A program made the position numbers and the translations under genes. Shown one piece after another: positions 1 to 10,207 of a DNA stretch of 64,000 nucleotides. The stretch's first letter is position 1; each line of letters begins with the position of its first letter. A model generated the notes under the pieces. It saw only the letters and a program-made list of their open reading frames with translations, ran no database searches and was not told the DNA's origin. Source of the DNA: Closterium sp. NIES-65 (Eukaryota; Streptophyta; Zygnematophyceae; Desmidiales; Closteriaceae); assembly GCA_948144175.1 (NCBI GenBank), contig CANXME010002486.1:3906001-3970000 (forward strand), written 5' to 3'.

Positions 1-2298
1 GCGCACGATCTCCAGCCCGAGGTAATTCTGCACCGGCGAGATCTTGCGCAGCTCAAAGGCAGCTTCCAGTAGCTCCTTTAGCTCCTTCAGCATCTCGGTT
101 CTACTGCTGGTGGCAAGCAGGTCGTCGACGTAGACCAGCACTCAGCAGGCCACCTTGTCGTTGCCGACCTTGAAGTACAGAGCCTCGTCGACCTGGCTCT
201 TCTTCCACCCATCGCCGACCAGCACGTTGTTGAGCGCCAAGTACCACAGCAGCGGTGACTTCTTTAGCCCGTACAGGCTCTTCAGCAGCTTGCACACCCG
301 GCCGATTCCGTCGTTGAAGTAGTCCGGCTGGGACATGTACAGCACCCGGTTGAGCTTGCACTGCAGAAAGGCGTTCTTCATGTCGACCTGCATCAGGTTG
401 AGGTTGAGGACGGCGACAATTCTGGGGAAGATCCTCAGCGTGACGTAGCTGCCCGCAGGCGCGAACGTCTCATCGTAGTCGGTGCCGTACACCTACATGA
501 AGCCCTTCACGACCAGCCTCACCTTCTCGCGCTCTTCGGTATCATCAATGTGGTACTTCGTTGTCAGCACGCACCTGTTCTTCATGATGTTCACTCCCGA
601 CGGGCGTTCTACCAGCTCCCACGTCCACATGTTGATGAGGCTACGGATCTCCCTTTCCATGGCAGCCTTCACCGCCTGGCCCTTCCAGCTCCCCAACGCC
701 TTCTACACCGTCATCGTCGAGATGTCCCAATGGTGCTTGAGGTCGGCATGCATGTCGGGGTTGAGCTCCAGAAACTCCTCATCCTCTTCGGCGTCGTCGT
801 GTAGCAGGTCATCGTCGTCCACGTCGTACACCGTGGTGAAGGCAGCGGGGACGAAGAAGTTGGGTAGCCTCCGAATTCGGCCTGACTGCGGAGGTCCAGG
901 CGGGACCTCCACCACGTCGCTGTTGGTGGTCTTCTTGGCGTCCCCTCCTTCATCACCGGCTTCGCTGCCCTCGTCGTGCTGCGCTTCGGTTGGCGTACCG
1001 GCCAGCCTCTCCCCTGTGGTCAGCTCCTCTGCCGACCGTCTTGTCGCCGACTGCTCCGTGGTCGGCTTTGCTGCTGCCTGCTCGACAGTCAGTTGTTGCC
1101 TTGCCACTACCCCCTTTGCCGACTTCACCTCCGTCAGCTGCACTTCCTCGACCTGCTCCTCTCTTGCCGGCGTCGACCTTACTCTCACATCGACTTGCTG
1201 AACGTCACGTCGGCCATCGGCGATGCTCTTGGCAGGCGCCGCAGGCGATGCCCCACTGCTCCCCTCATCGCCGGAGGCCGACATCAGAGTCAGCCTTAGC
1301 AGGTTGGCCACAAGGGGAGGGGCAAGAGGGGCGGGGAAGGGGGATGGAGAGGGGACATCATCGACGTCCTTAGCAGCAGGCTCACCAACCTCGGCGAGCA
1401 AAGGGAGCGTCACCGTCGAGGTGTCTGTTGGCGGGGTGGTTGGTGTCCGTCCCGTGCTCCGACTTCCACACCTCCAGCGACATGTCCTTGTAGAATACCA
1501 CGTCCGACGTGGTGACCACCCGGATGTCGGCAATGTCGAGGAGCTCCCAGCCTTTGCTCTCCTCCGACACGCCGAGGTGAAGGCCCCACTTGGCCTTCGG
1601 CTTCAGCTTCCCACCACGCTGTCAGGTCGTGGACGATCCCCTTGCCGTTCACAAAGTCGATGAACCGCTTCCCGAGGAACTCCCCTCCCCGGTCAGAGCG
1701 CAGCTTAAACACCGACTTCATCGTTTGCCACTCAGCTAACGCTAGCCACTGCACGAACTCCTGTAGCGCATCCGACTTCTTGGCGACCGACCTCACCCAC
1801 ACGAAGCGGGTCTTGTGGTCCTTCAGCAGCAAGAAGTACAGGCTGCCGTCTTTGGCAGCCGCTCGGAAAGGCCAGCACAAGTCGCTATGCACAACGACCA
1901 GCACGTCGTCGGCGTCGGAACCTTTGTCGGGGAAGGTGTGCCGCGCCAGTTTCCCGCCAACACACGAGACACACGGTGAGTCGGCGCCGGATGCCGACTT
2001 GAGGTCCAGCCCAGTGGCGACCTCGTGCTTCGCCGAGCTCGGGATGGTGTCCATGCCGACGTGAGCGAGCCTCGCATGCAGCCTGTCCGGCGTCGGCTTT
2101 GTCGCCGAGACGATCGTCCGCAAGGCTACGAACTCCGTCGTGGGGGACGTCGACCTCGTCGAGCAGGGACGCAGGTCAGTGTAGAGGACACGCCCGGTGT
2201 ACGTCGCCCGACCAAGGACTTCTCCCGCCGCCGAGACGAGCAACATCCCGTCGCTGCCCTCCTACAGCTTCACGCCGTTCTCCTTCAGCTGCCCGGCC
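1..2298 (-). pseudogene. RLC-1 copia pol remnant: integrase to reverse transcriptase (left half)
   Basis: Minus-strand Ty1/copia pol remnant, running off the left edge inside reverse transcriptase. In coding order: GAG-pre-integrase and integrase at about 2246-1600 (HARLAHVG and CVSC zinc-binding residues, first Asp in HSDLCWPF, second Asp in RSDRGGEF); the stretch that should carry the third catalytic Glu (PQQNG...E) is lost near 1630. Then the integrase C-terminal patch WELLDIADIRVV near 1510-1560, a Pro/Glu/Ala-rich linker (about 760-1400), and RT blocks YDETFAP, LMQVDMKNAFL, LLKSLYGLKKSP, with the YVDD catalytic motif near 130-142 after an in-frame stop. Several stops and frameshifts show it is dead. 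The same element resumes at 14820 beyond RLC-2. The domain order is established copia order; joining the two halves rests on the exact GAAAG duplication at 2299-2303 and 14815-14819. Confidence 0.9.
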
Positions 2299-2303
2299 GA
2301 AAG

Positions 2304-2432
2304 TGTCACGCTATATTTGTTATAGCTTATTTGTGTTAGTCTAGGTGTACTTTATGTTTTCCTAGGGTTAGGGTTATGCTTGCTATATCTTGGTTGTTTC
2401 TGATTTTCCTTAGTCAATTTTACCTTGTGCCA
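2304..2432 (+). repeat. 5' LTR of RLC-2
   Basis: 129 bp, begins TGTCACGCTATATTTG and ends TTGTGCCA. It matches 14685-14814 with only a handful of substitutions by eye. The target duplication GAAAG lies immediately upstream at 2299-2303. This is very short for an LTR that must hold a promoter and polyadenylation signal. Confidence 0.95.
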
Positions 2433-2459
2433 TGGTATCAGAGCTAGGTTAACCCTAGC
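2433..2459 (+). promoter_or_regulatory. RLC-2 primer binding site plus post-PBS hairpin
   Basis: TGGTATCAGAGC (2433-2444) abuts the LTR and is the standard plant copia primer site, complementary to the 3' end of initiator tRNA-Met. A 6-bp stem GCTAGG/CCTAGC with a five-base loop (2443-2459) overlaps its last two bases. Related elements RLC-3, RLC-5 and RLC-7 have hairpins at the same place with different sequences. Confidence 0.85.
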
Positions 2460-2649
2460 GAGATTTTCCCCTTAGGAAAAATCACTCGATTATCATGGGC
2501 CCACCTAGTCGCGCCCCGTCCTAGACCGCCTGTATCGCGCTTACCTTAGCCCCGTCGCCCGTAGACCCACACAAACCCCCCCCCCCCCCCCCCCCAAGTC
2601 ACCAATCGCCCGTCGCCCGTTTCCCCCCGTCGATCGCAGTAGTTTTCCC

Positions 2650-2680
<31 letters not shown>

Positions 2681-2975
2681 CCGACGCCCGTCACTTGTCG
2701 CGGCTGTAACGGGCCCCGCGGCCTTTCGTTAGCGGGCCCCGTGGCCTTTCGTTAGTGGGTCTTGCGGCCCTTCGTTCGTGGGCCCAGAGGCCCCTTCGCT
2801 AGCGGGCCCCGCGGCCCCGTCGTTAGTCGCACGCACACACAGCAGCAGCTGCGCGCACCAGCGACCCGTCCCCCCACCCGTTTCCCACCGTCGTAACCGC
2901 CGCCCCACCCGTTAGACGTGGCCCCACCCGCTGCCTTACCCGCCGCCCACCCTGTTAGCCGTCGCCTCACCCGCG
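2460..2975 (+). other. RLC-2 5' leader, first part, with poly-C and poly-T runs
   Basis: Non-coding leader between the primer site and the RLC-3 insertion point. It holds a long C run (about 2575-2596) and a T run of about 30 (2651-2680), then imperfect repeats of a unit like 'gcgggccccgcggcc'. No supported gene. The homopolymer lengths may be affected by sequencing or assembly. The leader resumes at 10208. Confidence 0.7.
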
Positions 2976-3111
2976 TGTCAAACATTGTATGTTGTGCTTG
3001 TTTAGGCTACAGTGGGTTAGCCTATACTGGGTACACATTTCTAGGGTTAGGTTTGACCTATTTGTACCCAACTCTCATTCTAGTCATTCATTCTCGTTTC
3101 TCATTCTGACA
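2976..3111 (+). repeat. 5' LTR of RLC-3
   Basis: 136 bp, begins TGTCAAACATTG, ends CATTCTGACA. Its partner at 10072-10207 differs at only a few positions (e.g. TGTC/TGTG, ATACTGGG/ATAGTGGG). It contains a potential hairpin TAGGCTA...TTAGCCTA around 3003-3023. Confidence 0.95.
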
Positions 3112-3140
3112 TGGTATTACGAGCCTAGGTTTCACCTAGG
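3112..3140 (+). promoter_or_regulatory. RLC-3 non-canonical primer site and post-PBS hairpin
   Basis: TGGTATTACGAGCC directly follows the LTR. It resembles the usual TGGTATCAGAGC site but has a different core; RLC-5 has exactly the same variant. Overlapping it is a perfect 7-bp stem CCTAGGT-TTC-ACCTAGG at 3124-3140. Confidence 0.8.
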
Positions 3141-3869
3141 ACCGAAACGATAGGGCCCACCGTTTCCGCTAGCCGCGCCCTCGTGCGCCGCCTTTTCCTG
3201 CGCCTCGAGCGCCTCGTTCTTAAGGCCCCCTAAGGCCCTCTCGCGTCGCCCCTTAAGGCCCCTCACGGCCCCTCGCGTCGCCCTCTTAAGGCCCCTTACG
3301 GCCCCGCGCTAGCCTCTCAAGGCCCCGTGTGGCCCCGCGCTAGCCTCTCACGGCCCCCGATCGGCCCCACGCTAGCCTCTCACGCCCCCCCCCTCAGGCC
3401 CCGCGCTAGCCCCCTAAGGCCCCCGTCGGCCCCGCGCTAGCCCCGCGTTAGCCCCCTAAGGCCCCCGTCGGCCCCGCGCTAGCCTCTCACGGCCCCCGAA
3501 CGGCCCCGCGCTAGCCCCGAATGGCCCTGTGCGGCCCCCGCGCTAGCCTCTCACGGCCCCCCTTGGCCCCGCGCTAGCCCCCTAAGGCCCCCGTCGGCCC
3601 CGCGCTAGCCTCTCACGGCCCCCGAACGGCCCCGCGCTAGCCTCGAACGGCCCCCAACCGGCCTCGCCCTTGCCCTGGACGGCCCCGCGCTCTCCCTCAG
3701 CAGCCCCACCCGGCCCCGCGCTTGCCCCTCTAGGACCGAGCCGAACCGCGCGACCCGACCGAGCCGCGCGACCCGACCGAGCCGCGCCGCCCTAGCCGAG
3801 CCGCGCCGCCCTACTGCTGCTACTGCTACTCCTGCTACTACCACTGCTGCCACAGCTACTGCTTCAGCT
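3141..3869 (+). repeat. RLC-3 leader with GC-rich tandem repeats
   Basis: From about 3220 to 3660 the leader is a degenerate tandem array of units about 30-33 bp long, built on 'cctctcacggccccc' and 'ggccccgcgctag'. Each unit varies, so the array looks old or fast-changing. Downstream are 'gaccgagccgcgc' repeats and a 'ctgctac' run leading into the Gag start at 3870. Leaders of RLC-4, RLC-5 and RLC-7 are also GC-rich and repetitive but not with the same unit. Confidence 0.75.
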
Positions 3870-6800
3870 ATGGCTAGCCCTACAGTTCTCTCGTTCGATA
3901 CTGAGGGCCGCCCGATTAAGTTTGAGACCTGGCTCGATGATCTTCACCTGTTCCTCCAGCTCACTGCCAGAGAGGATATCTCGCTGTACGATCACGCACT
4001 AGGCACAGTCCCTGCTCCTGCTACTACTGCTACCGCTACTGCTCGCTCGCAGTGGCAGACTCGCGATGCCCACGCCCGCTTTGCCATTCGCAACTCCCTG
4101 CCAGTCGACGAGCGCGAGCACTTTGGTCAGCATCAGACTGCGCAGGCCCTGTACACTGCTGTAGTTGCGCGCTACTCCTCCCCGGCCTCAGCTGCACTAG
4201 GCCGTCTCTCCCTTCCCTACCTGTTCCCGGACCTGTCCGCTTTCCAGACAGTCGCTGATCTCATCACTCACCTCCGTACTAGTGATGCCCGCTTCCGTAC
4301 AGCCATGCCCGCTGAGTTTCTTGCCTCCAACCCTCCCCCGCTCTGGCTCACTCTCTACCACCTAGTCACCCGCCTCCCTGACACTCTGCGTACAGTCAGG
4401 GACCACTTCCTAGCTCGCTGCCCCACTGAGCTCACCATTGCCGCCCTAGAGAAGGAACTACTTGCAGCTGAGAAGAGTATTGTAGCTGTAGGTGCCTCTC
4501 GTGGCGACCCCCGCACCCCTTTCTTCAAGGGGTGTTCCCCCTCCCCCCTCCTCCCCTCTGTCGCCTCTGCTGCTGCTGTCGACCTTCTGGGTGCTGAGCA
4601 GGTCGGCTCTGCGTCCGCTCCCAGCGGGCGCCGCAGCGGCAAGGGCAGGGGAGGCAAGGGCGGTGGGGGTGACGGCGGGGGAGGCGGTGGTGGGGGTGGT
4701 GGCAGCGGTGGGGGCGGTGGCGGGGCTGGAGGGGCTAGTGGCAGCGGTGGGGGTGGTGGAGGCAGCGGCGGCGGCGGTGGCCGGGGTGGGGGCGGTGGTG
4801 GTGGCGGCAGTGGACGTGGCGGCGGCAGGGGCGGTGGTGGTCGTGGTGGAGGCGGCGGTGGTGGTCGTGGAGGCTCTGGCACTGACCAGAGTGCGCAGCA
4901 CCCTCAGTCCTCCCAGGAGCTTCGTGAGTGGTACTTACAGCACGGGGGTGGGGGGGGTAGCCTTAGCTGCACGTATGTCATCCGCACTGGTCGCCGCAAG
5001 GGACACACGTGCGGGAGGGCGCACACTGCGCAGCGCTGCTTTTCTCGCCTAGATGACGCTTGGCGTGCTCAGTTTCCTGACGCTCCTGAGCTCCCTCAGT
5101 GGGCTGATCTCCTCAAGAAGGATATCGATATCTATGCTCTTGATTTTGATGTCATTCTCAAAGCAATGTATGCATTGACTATTAGTGGAGAGGAGGACCA
5201 GTACCTGAGTGTTCCGCCTGACCCAGGCATCCGCACGAGTGAGGCTGCCGCCCTAGGTACTTGCGTGTCTGCTACCCCAGGTGCTGGTGAGGCTACTGCT
5301 CTAGGTGCTTGTGTGTCCGCCACCCCAGGTACTACTGAGTCCACTGAGGCACTGCACACCTTCACTCTAGACTCAGGCGCTTCGCGCTGTTTCTTTCGTG
5401 ACCGCACTGCTCTTGAGCCCCTTGCTCGACCAGTCGCTGTCTCGCTCGCTGACCCCTCTGGGGGTTCGGTCATTGCGACCTCCTCCACCCTCCTTCCTTG
5501 TCCTGCTATCCCGTCGGGCACACTGTCAGATCTCCACCTCCCCTCGTTCTCCACGAACTTGGTGGCGGGTTGTGCGCTTCAGGATGGGGGTGTTCACCAG
5601 TTCATCCCTGCCTACGAGCGCGTGACACATTGCACGTGTGCTCGGACGGGCCGTCACCTGGCTACCTTTACTCGGCAGCCGGGATCGGACCTGTACACAC
5701 TGACCACTGAGTCCCCTCAGGTAGCGGCGTCTGCGTCTGCGTCTGCGTCAGGTCAGCTGTCTGCCCCCTACTCGTGTCGCTCTCTAGCACACAAGACTGT
5801 CCTCTGGCACCACCGACTTGGTCACCCGTCAGTGCAACGCCTTTAGGGCATGCACGCCCGGTACCTTGTCTCTGGTCTTCCTCGGGTACTCCCTCCCCTC
5901 CCACCCTCCCTTGCTCCTCCTTGTCTTCCCTGTGTCGAGGGGCGGCAGCGCGCTGCCCCTCACTCGTCCTCGTTCCCCCCGACGACTGCTCCTTTGCAGA
6001 CGCTCCACATGGACGTGTGGGGCCCAGCCCGCGTCCGTGGTCAGGGCCAGGAGAGGTACTTCTTGATCGTCGTTGACGACTACTCGCGCTACACCACGGT
6101 CTTCCCCTTGCGCACCAAGGGTGAAGTCCCTGATGTCCTGATCCCTTGGATCAGCAGAGCACGTCTTCAGCTGCGAGAGCGTTTTCGCTCGGAGTTTCCT
6201 GTCCTGCGCTTGCACTCTGACAGAGGTGGCGAGTTCTCCTCCGACCTCTTGGCAGCCTACTGTGCTAAGCACGGCATTCGCCAGTCGTTCACGCTTCCGG
6301 CCTCTCCACAGCAGAATGGGGTTGCTGAGCGCCGCATTGGCTTGGTCATGGAGGTTGCTCGTACCTCCTTAGTCCACGCGGCTGCCCCCCACTTTCTGTG
6401 GCCGTTTGCGGTCCGGTACGCTGCGCATCAGCTCAACCTCTGGCCCCGTGTCTCCGCTCCGGAGACCTCGCCCACACTGCTGTGGATGGGGGAGGTTGGA
6501 GATGCGTCACGCTTCCGTGTCTGGGGATCCCGAGCTTTTGTTCGCGACACGTCTGCGGACAAGCTCTCCTCCCGCACTGCTCCCTGTGTCTTTCTTGGCT
6601 TTGTCCCGGATGCGTCTGGCTGGCAATTTTACCACCCCGCCTCGCACCGCGTCTTCCCCTCTCAGGACATCACTTTTGACGAGTCCGTGCCCTTCTACCG
6701 CCTCTTCCCCTACCGCACTGCCCCGCTCCCTCCCCCGCCTCTCTTCCTCGCGCCAGGTGCTGCAGTGGTAGACCCCCTCCCCCCTCAGGGTGCCGCTCCC

Positions 6801-9800
6801 TCAGGTGTCTCTCAGGTAGACCCGGTTGAGCCTGCCGAGGTAGCTGACGACTCGCGTCCTGCTAGAGGTGCTAAGCCTGAGCGTGCGGAGCCTGAGCGTG
6901 CGGAGCCTGAGCGGGCGGAGCCAGGGGGTGCTGAGTCAGGGGGTGCTGAGACTGGGGGTGCTGAGCCTGGGGGTGCTGGGTCTGGGGAAACTGAGTCTGA
7001 GGGTGCTGAGCCTGGCGTTGCCGAGTCTAGGGGTGCTGAGCCTGGTGGTGTTGCAGTTGACTGTGAGGCGCCTGGAGGACCTCCCTCTTCGCAGCAGCTG
7101 CGTGAGTGGTACTCACGATACTGCAGCCTCCGGCGGGGTGCGTCTCGGGCTTGTGGTGCTACTGGAGCTGGTACTCGTGCTTCCCCACCATGGCGGGAGC
7201 CGCCCTCTTCCCCACAGCTTCGAGAGTGGTACGCTCGGCACATCAGTCTCCGTAGTGGAGCTGCAGGTGCTGGGGTCCCTGGAGTTGACGCTGCTGCGGG
7301 TGCTTCGGCCACTGGTACTGGAGGTGCTGCTGCTGCTGGCGGTGTTGCTGGAGGTGCTGCTCCTACTGAGGACCCGGGCGTTGGAGCTGCTGTGGGTGCT
7401 GCGGACCCTGGTGCTGGAGGTGCTGCTGCTGGTGGAGGTGCTGCTGGTGCTGCTGGAGGTGCTGCTGTTGCCGCTGGAGTGGAGGACCCGGAGGGTGGAG
7501 CTTCTACTGGTGCTGAGGACCCTGCCGCTGGTGTCTCTGCTGGTTCGAGAGTTGCTGCACGGCCACGGGCGTACTTCGTTCTGCTCCTTTAGCAGGTTCT
7601 TGGTCAGCGTCCTCCCTCTTGTCCTCCTCTCGCCTTAGTTTGTCCGCCGTCTGTCCAGTCACAGCCACAATTACTGCCTGCCTCCCCACTCCCTCTTCCT
7701 ACTCCTTACACTGGTCCGACTGGAGGTCTTGCTGAGAGACGTGAGCCTGCGTCACGTCCTGTGTCACCTGTGTCTCGTCGAGCGTCGCCTGTTCGTGCTA
7801 CTACCACTGGTAGTCGTGTCCAGAGTCAGCGTCCTCCTGCTGTCCCAGGCACTCACCAGATGGCGCTTCGTCAGTCCGCTGCTCCGCAGCGTGTCGCTCT
7901 CCCGTCGCCTCCTGCGTCCTCTCTTCCTGCTCTTGCTGACCCGGAGTCAGACACCCTTCGCGCTGCCAGTCCTACTGTCACACGTCTCCTGGCTACGGTT
8001 GTCACTGACCCTTCCTTTGAGTCTGCTGCTACGTCTGCCTTAGTCGCTGAGCTTGTCGACTTTGCAGCTGCGTGTCGTCTAGACTACGCTGCGAGTCTTG
8101 TTGCTGATTCTGAGTCTGTCTGTCCTCCGTCCGCCGGGGGTGAGTGTGCTCTTGACACGGACGTTCTTGAGGACAGGCAGGAGGAGTTTGTTTGCCTTGC
8201 CGCTGCTTTGCCCCATCTCGTGTCCATGCTTGTTGCCCCTGAGGGAGACCCGGATGCACCAGACATCCCGACCCCACGCTCTTACGCAGAGGTGGTGGCC
8301 GGTCCCTACTCCTCTCAGTGGCAGTCAGCCATGGACACAGAGATGGCTTCCTGGAAGTCCACTGGCACCTACGTCGACGAGGTTCCCCCACCTGGGGCGA
8401 ACATCGTCAGTGGCATGTGGATTTTCAGGGTGAAGCGGCCGCCGGGCTCTCCGCCTGTCTTCAAGGCGCGTTACGTTGCGCGAGGCTTCAGTCAGCGAGA
8501 GGGAGTTGACTTCTTCCAGACCTTCTCCCCGACCCCGAAGATGACCACTCTTCGGGTTCTGCTACACGTCGCCGCTCAGCGTGACTACGAGCTCCACTCT
8601 CTTGACTTCAGCACAGCTTTCTTGCAGGGCAGCCTGCACGAGGAGATCTGGCTGCGCCGCCCACCTGGCTTCATTGGGTCGTTCCCTCTTGGTACCCAGT
8701 GGAGCCTCCGGCGGCCAGTCTACGGTCTCTGCCAGGCGCCACGTGAGTGGCACGACACACTGAGGACTACACTTGCGGCTCTTGGGTTCGCTCCTTCTAC
8801 TGCTGACCCGTCGCTGTTTCTACGCACCGACCCCTCACTGCCGCCGTTCTACATCCTCGTGTACGTCGACGACTTGGTCTTTGCCACTTCTGACACAGTT
8901 GGTCTCGCTCACGTGAAGTCCGAGCTGCAGAAGAGACACACGTGCACAGACCTGGGTGAACTGACAAGCTATCTTGGCTTGCGGATCACCCGGGACAGAG
9001 CACGCCGCACCATCACCTTGACTCAGTCACACATGGTGCAGCAGGTCCTTCAGCGCTTCGGCTTCACGTACTCCTCGCCTCAGTCCACTCCTCTGCCTAC
9101 GGGACACTCACTCTCAGCTCTGCCTTCGGATGAGTCCGTAGAGCCGAGTGGTCCGTATCCAGAGCTTGTGGGCTGCCTCATGTACCTGATGACCTGCACT
9201 CGACCTGACCTTGCATACCCTCTCAGCATCTTAGCACGCTATGTCGCTCCCGGCCGTCACCGGAAGGAGCACATGGATGCAGCTAAGAGGGTGTTGCGCT
9301 ACTTGTGCAGTACGTCGGGCATGGGGCTAGTGCTTGGAGGGCGAGACCGGCCTGTTCTCACTGGGCACTGAGATGCTTCTTGGGCAGACGACCAGGCTAC
9401 TCAGCGGTCGTCCCAGGGTTACACCTTCAGCCTTGGCTCTGGCTCTGTCTCTTGGCGTTCTACTCGCTCTTCTTCTGTTCTCAGCTCCACTTGTGAGGCT
9501 GAGATCTACGCCACGGCCATGGCTGCCCAGGAGCTTCGCTGGCTCACCTACCTGCTGACCGGCCTTGGAGAGCAGCCTCGTTCTCCTCCAGTGCTGTACG
9601 TCGACAACAAGGCCACCATTGCCTTGTGTGGGGAGCACAGACTGGAGCACAGGACGAAGCACATTGCTCTGCGCTACTTTCTTGCTCGAGAGCTGCAGCA
9701 GCGAGGTCAGCTTTGTCTGTGTTACGTGGCCACTCGGGCCAACACTGCTGACGTGTTCACCAAGGCGCTTCAGCCTTGTGACCATCAGCGCTTCTGCACT

Positions 9801-9845
9801 GTTCTAGGCCTCGTGCCTACTGTCCCTCATTTGCTCACTTCTTGA
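3870..9845 (+). pseudogene. RLC-3 Gag-Pol polyprotein, one frame with three in-frame stops
   Basis: The ATG at 3870 starts MASPTVLSFDTEGRPIKF; the frame stays open to TGA 9843-9845 apart from TAG 5844-5846, TAG 7590-7592 and TGA 9369-9371 (about 1,990 codons). Order: Gag capsid-like region (residues 1-210, LYTAVVARYSSP), Gly-rich RGG-like tail (215-335), variant zinc finger CTYVIRTG...C...H...C (about 367-391), protease DSGAS (near 501), integrase with WHHRLGHPS, CLPCVEG, Asp in MDVWGP (about 714), Asp in HSDRGGEF (about 784) and Glu in NGVAERR (about 820), a Glu/Pro/Gly/Ala repeat linker, reverse transcriptase with YVDD at 8862-8873 (about 1665), and RNase H (GYTFSLGSGSVSW, YVDNKA) ending RANTADVFTKALQPCDH. 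Sister copies have sense codons at all three stops, so decay is more likely than programmed readthrough. Confidence 0.93.
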
Positions 9846-10071
9846 CTTTGCTTGTACAGTGATCTCTATATATATCTACCTGCATGATTCCTCTTGCTAG
9901 GTTGTGATCACTGTATCTCTTGTTCTTTTATAAATCTGCATGTGAACTGGTCTTGTGACCACTTGCTTGTGCTCGAAACTTGTGTGGTATCCTTGAGATC
10001 CACCTTGAGCTTTGCTTTACTTTGACTGGTCTTGTGACCCCTTGTTCTCCCCCACTTTGCCTATGGGGGTG

Positions 10072-10207
10072 TGTGAAACATTGTATGTTGTGCTTGTTTA
10101 GGCTACAGTGGGTTAGCCTATAGTGGGTACACATTTCTAGGGTTAGGTTTGACCTATTTGTACCCAACTCTCATTCTAGTCATTCATTCTCGTTTCTCAT
10201 TCTGACA
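10072..10207 (+). repeat. 3' LTR of RLC-3
   Basis: 136 bp, TGTGAAACATTG...CATTCTGACA, preceded by the polypurine tract TATGGGGGTG (10062-10071) and followed by CTGCG (10208-10212), the right copy of the target duplication. The stretch between the stop at 9845 and the tract is untranslated. Confidence 0.95.

Larger units (their letters stand above)
2976..10207 (+). mobile_element. RLC-3: near-complete short-LTR copia element nested in RLC-2
   Basis: 7.2-kb element with 136-bp LTRs at both ends (2976-3111, 10072-10207), primer site, GC-rich leader, one long gag-pol frame (3870-9845), polypurine tract TATGGGGGTG (10062-10071) and flanking duplications CCGCG (2971-2975) and CTGCG (10208-10212), which differ at one base. 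It sits in the leader of RLC-2, so it is the younger of the two. Only three in-frame stops interrupt the polyprotein. Confidence 0.94.

Noticed and set aside
2575..2680. Poly-C and poly-T runs as regulatory elements
   Set aside because: Homopolymers in a retroelement leader, possibly length errors; no supporting motif.
4355..4901. Long Pro-, Ala- and Thr-rich ORFs on the strand opposite the Gly-rich Gag tail of RLC-3 (similar ones at 39575-40429 and 25021-25310)
   Set aside because: They mirror the Gly/Ala codon repeats of the real frame; no start context, no conserved domain and no homologous frame in sister copies.
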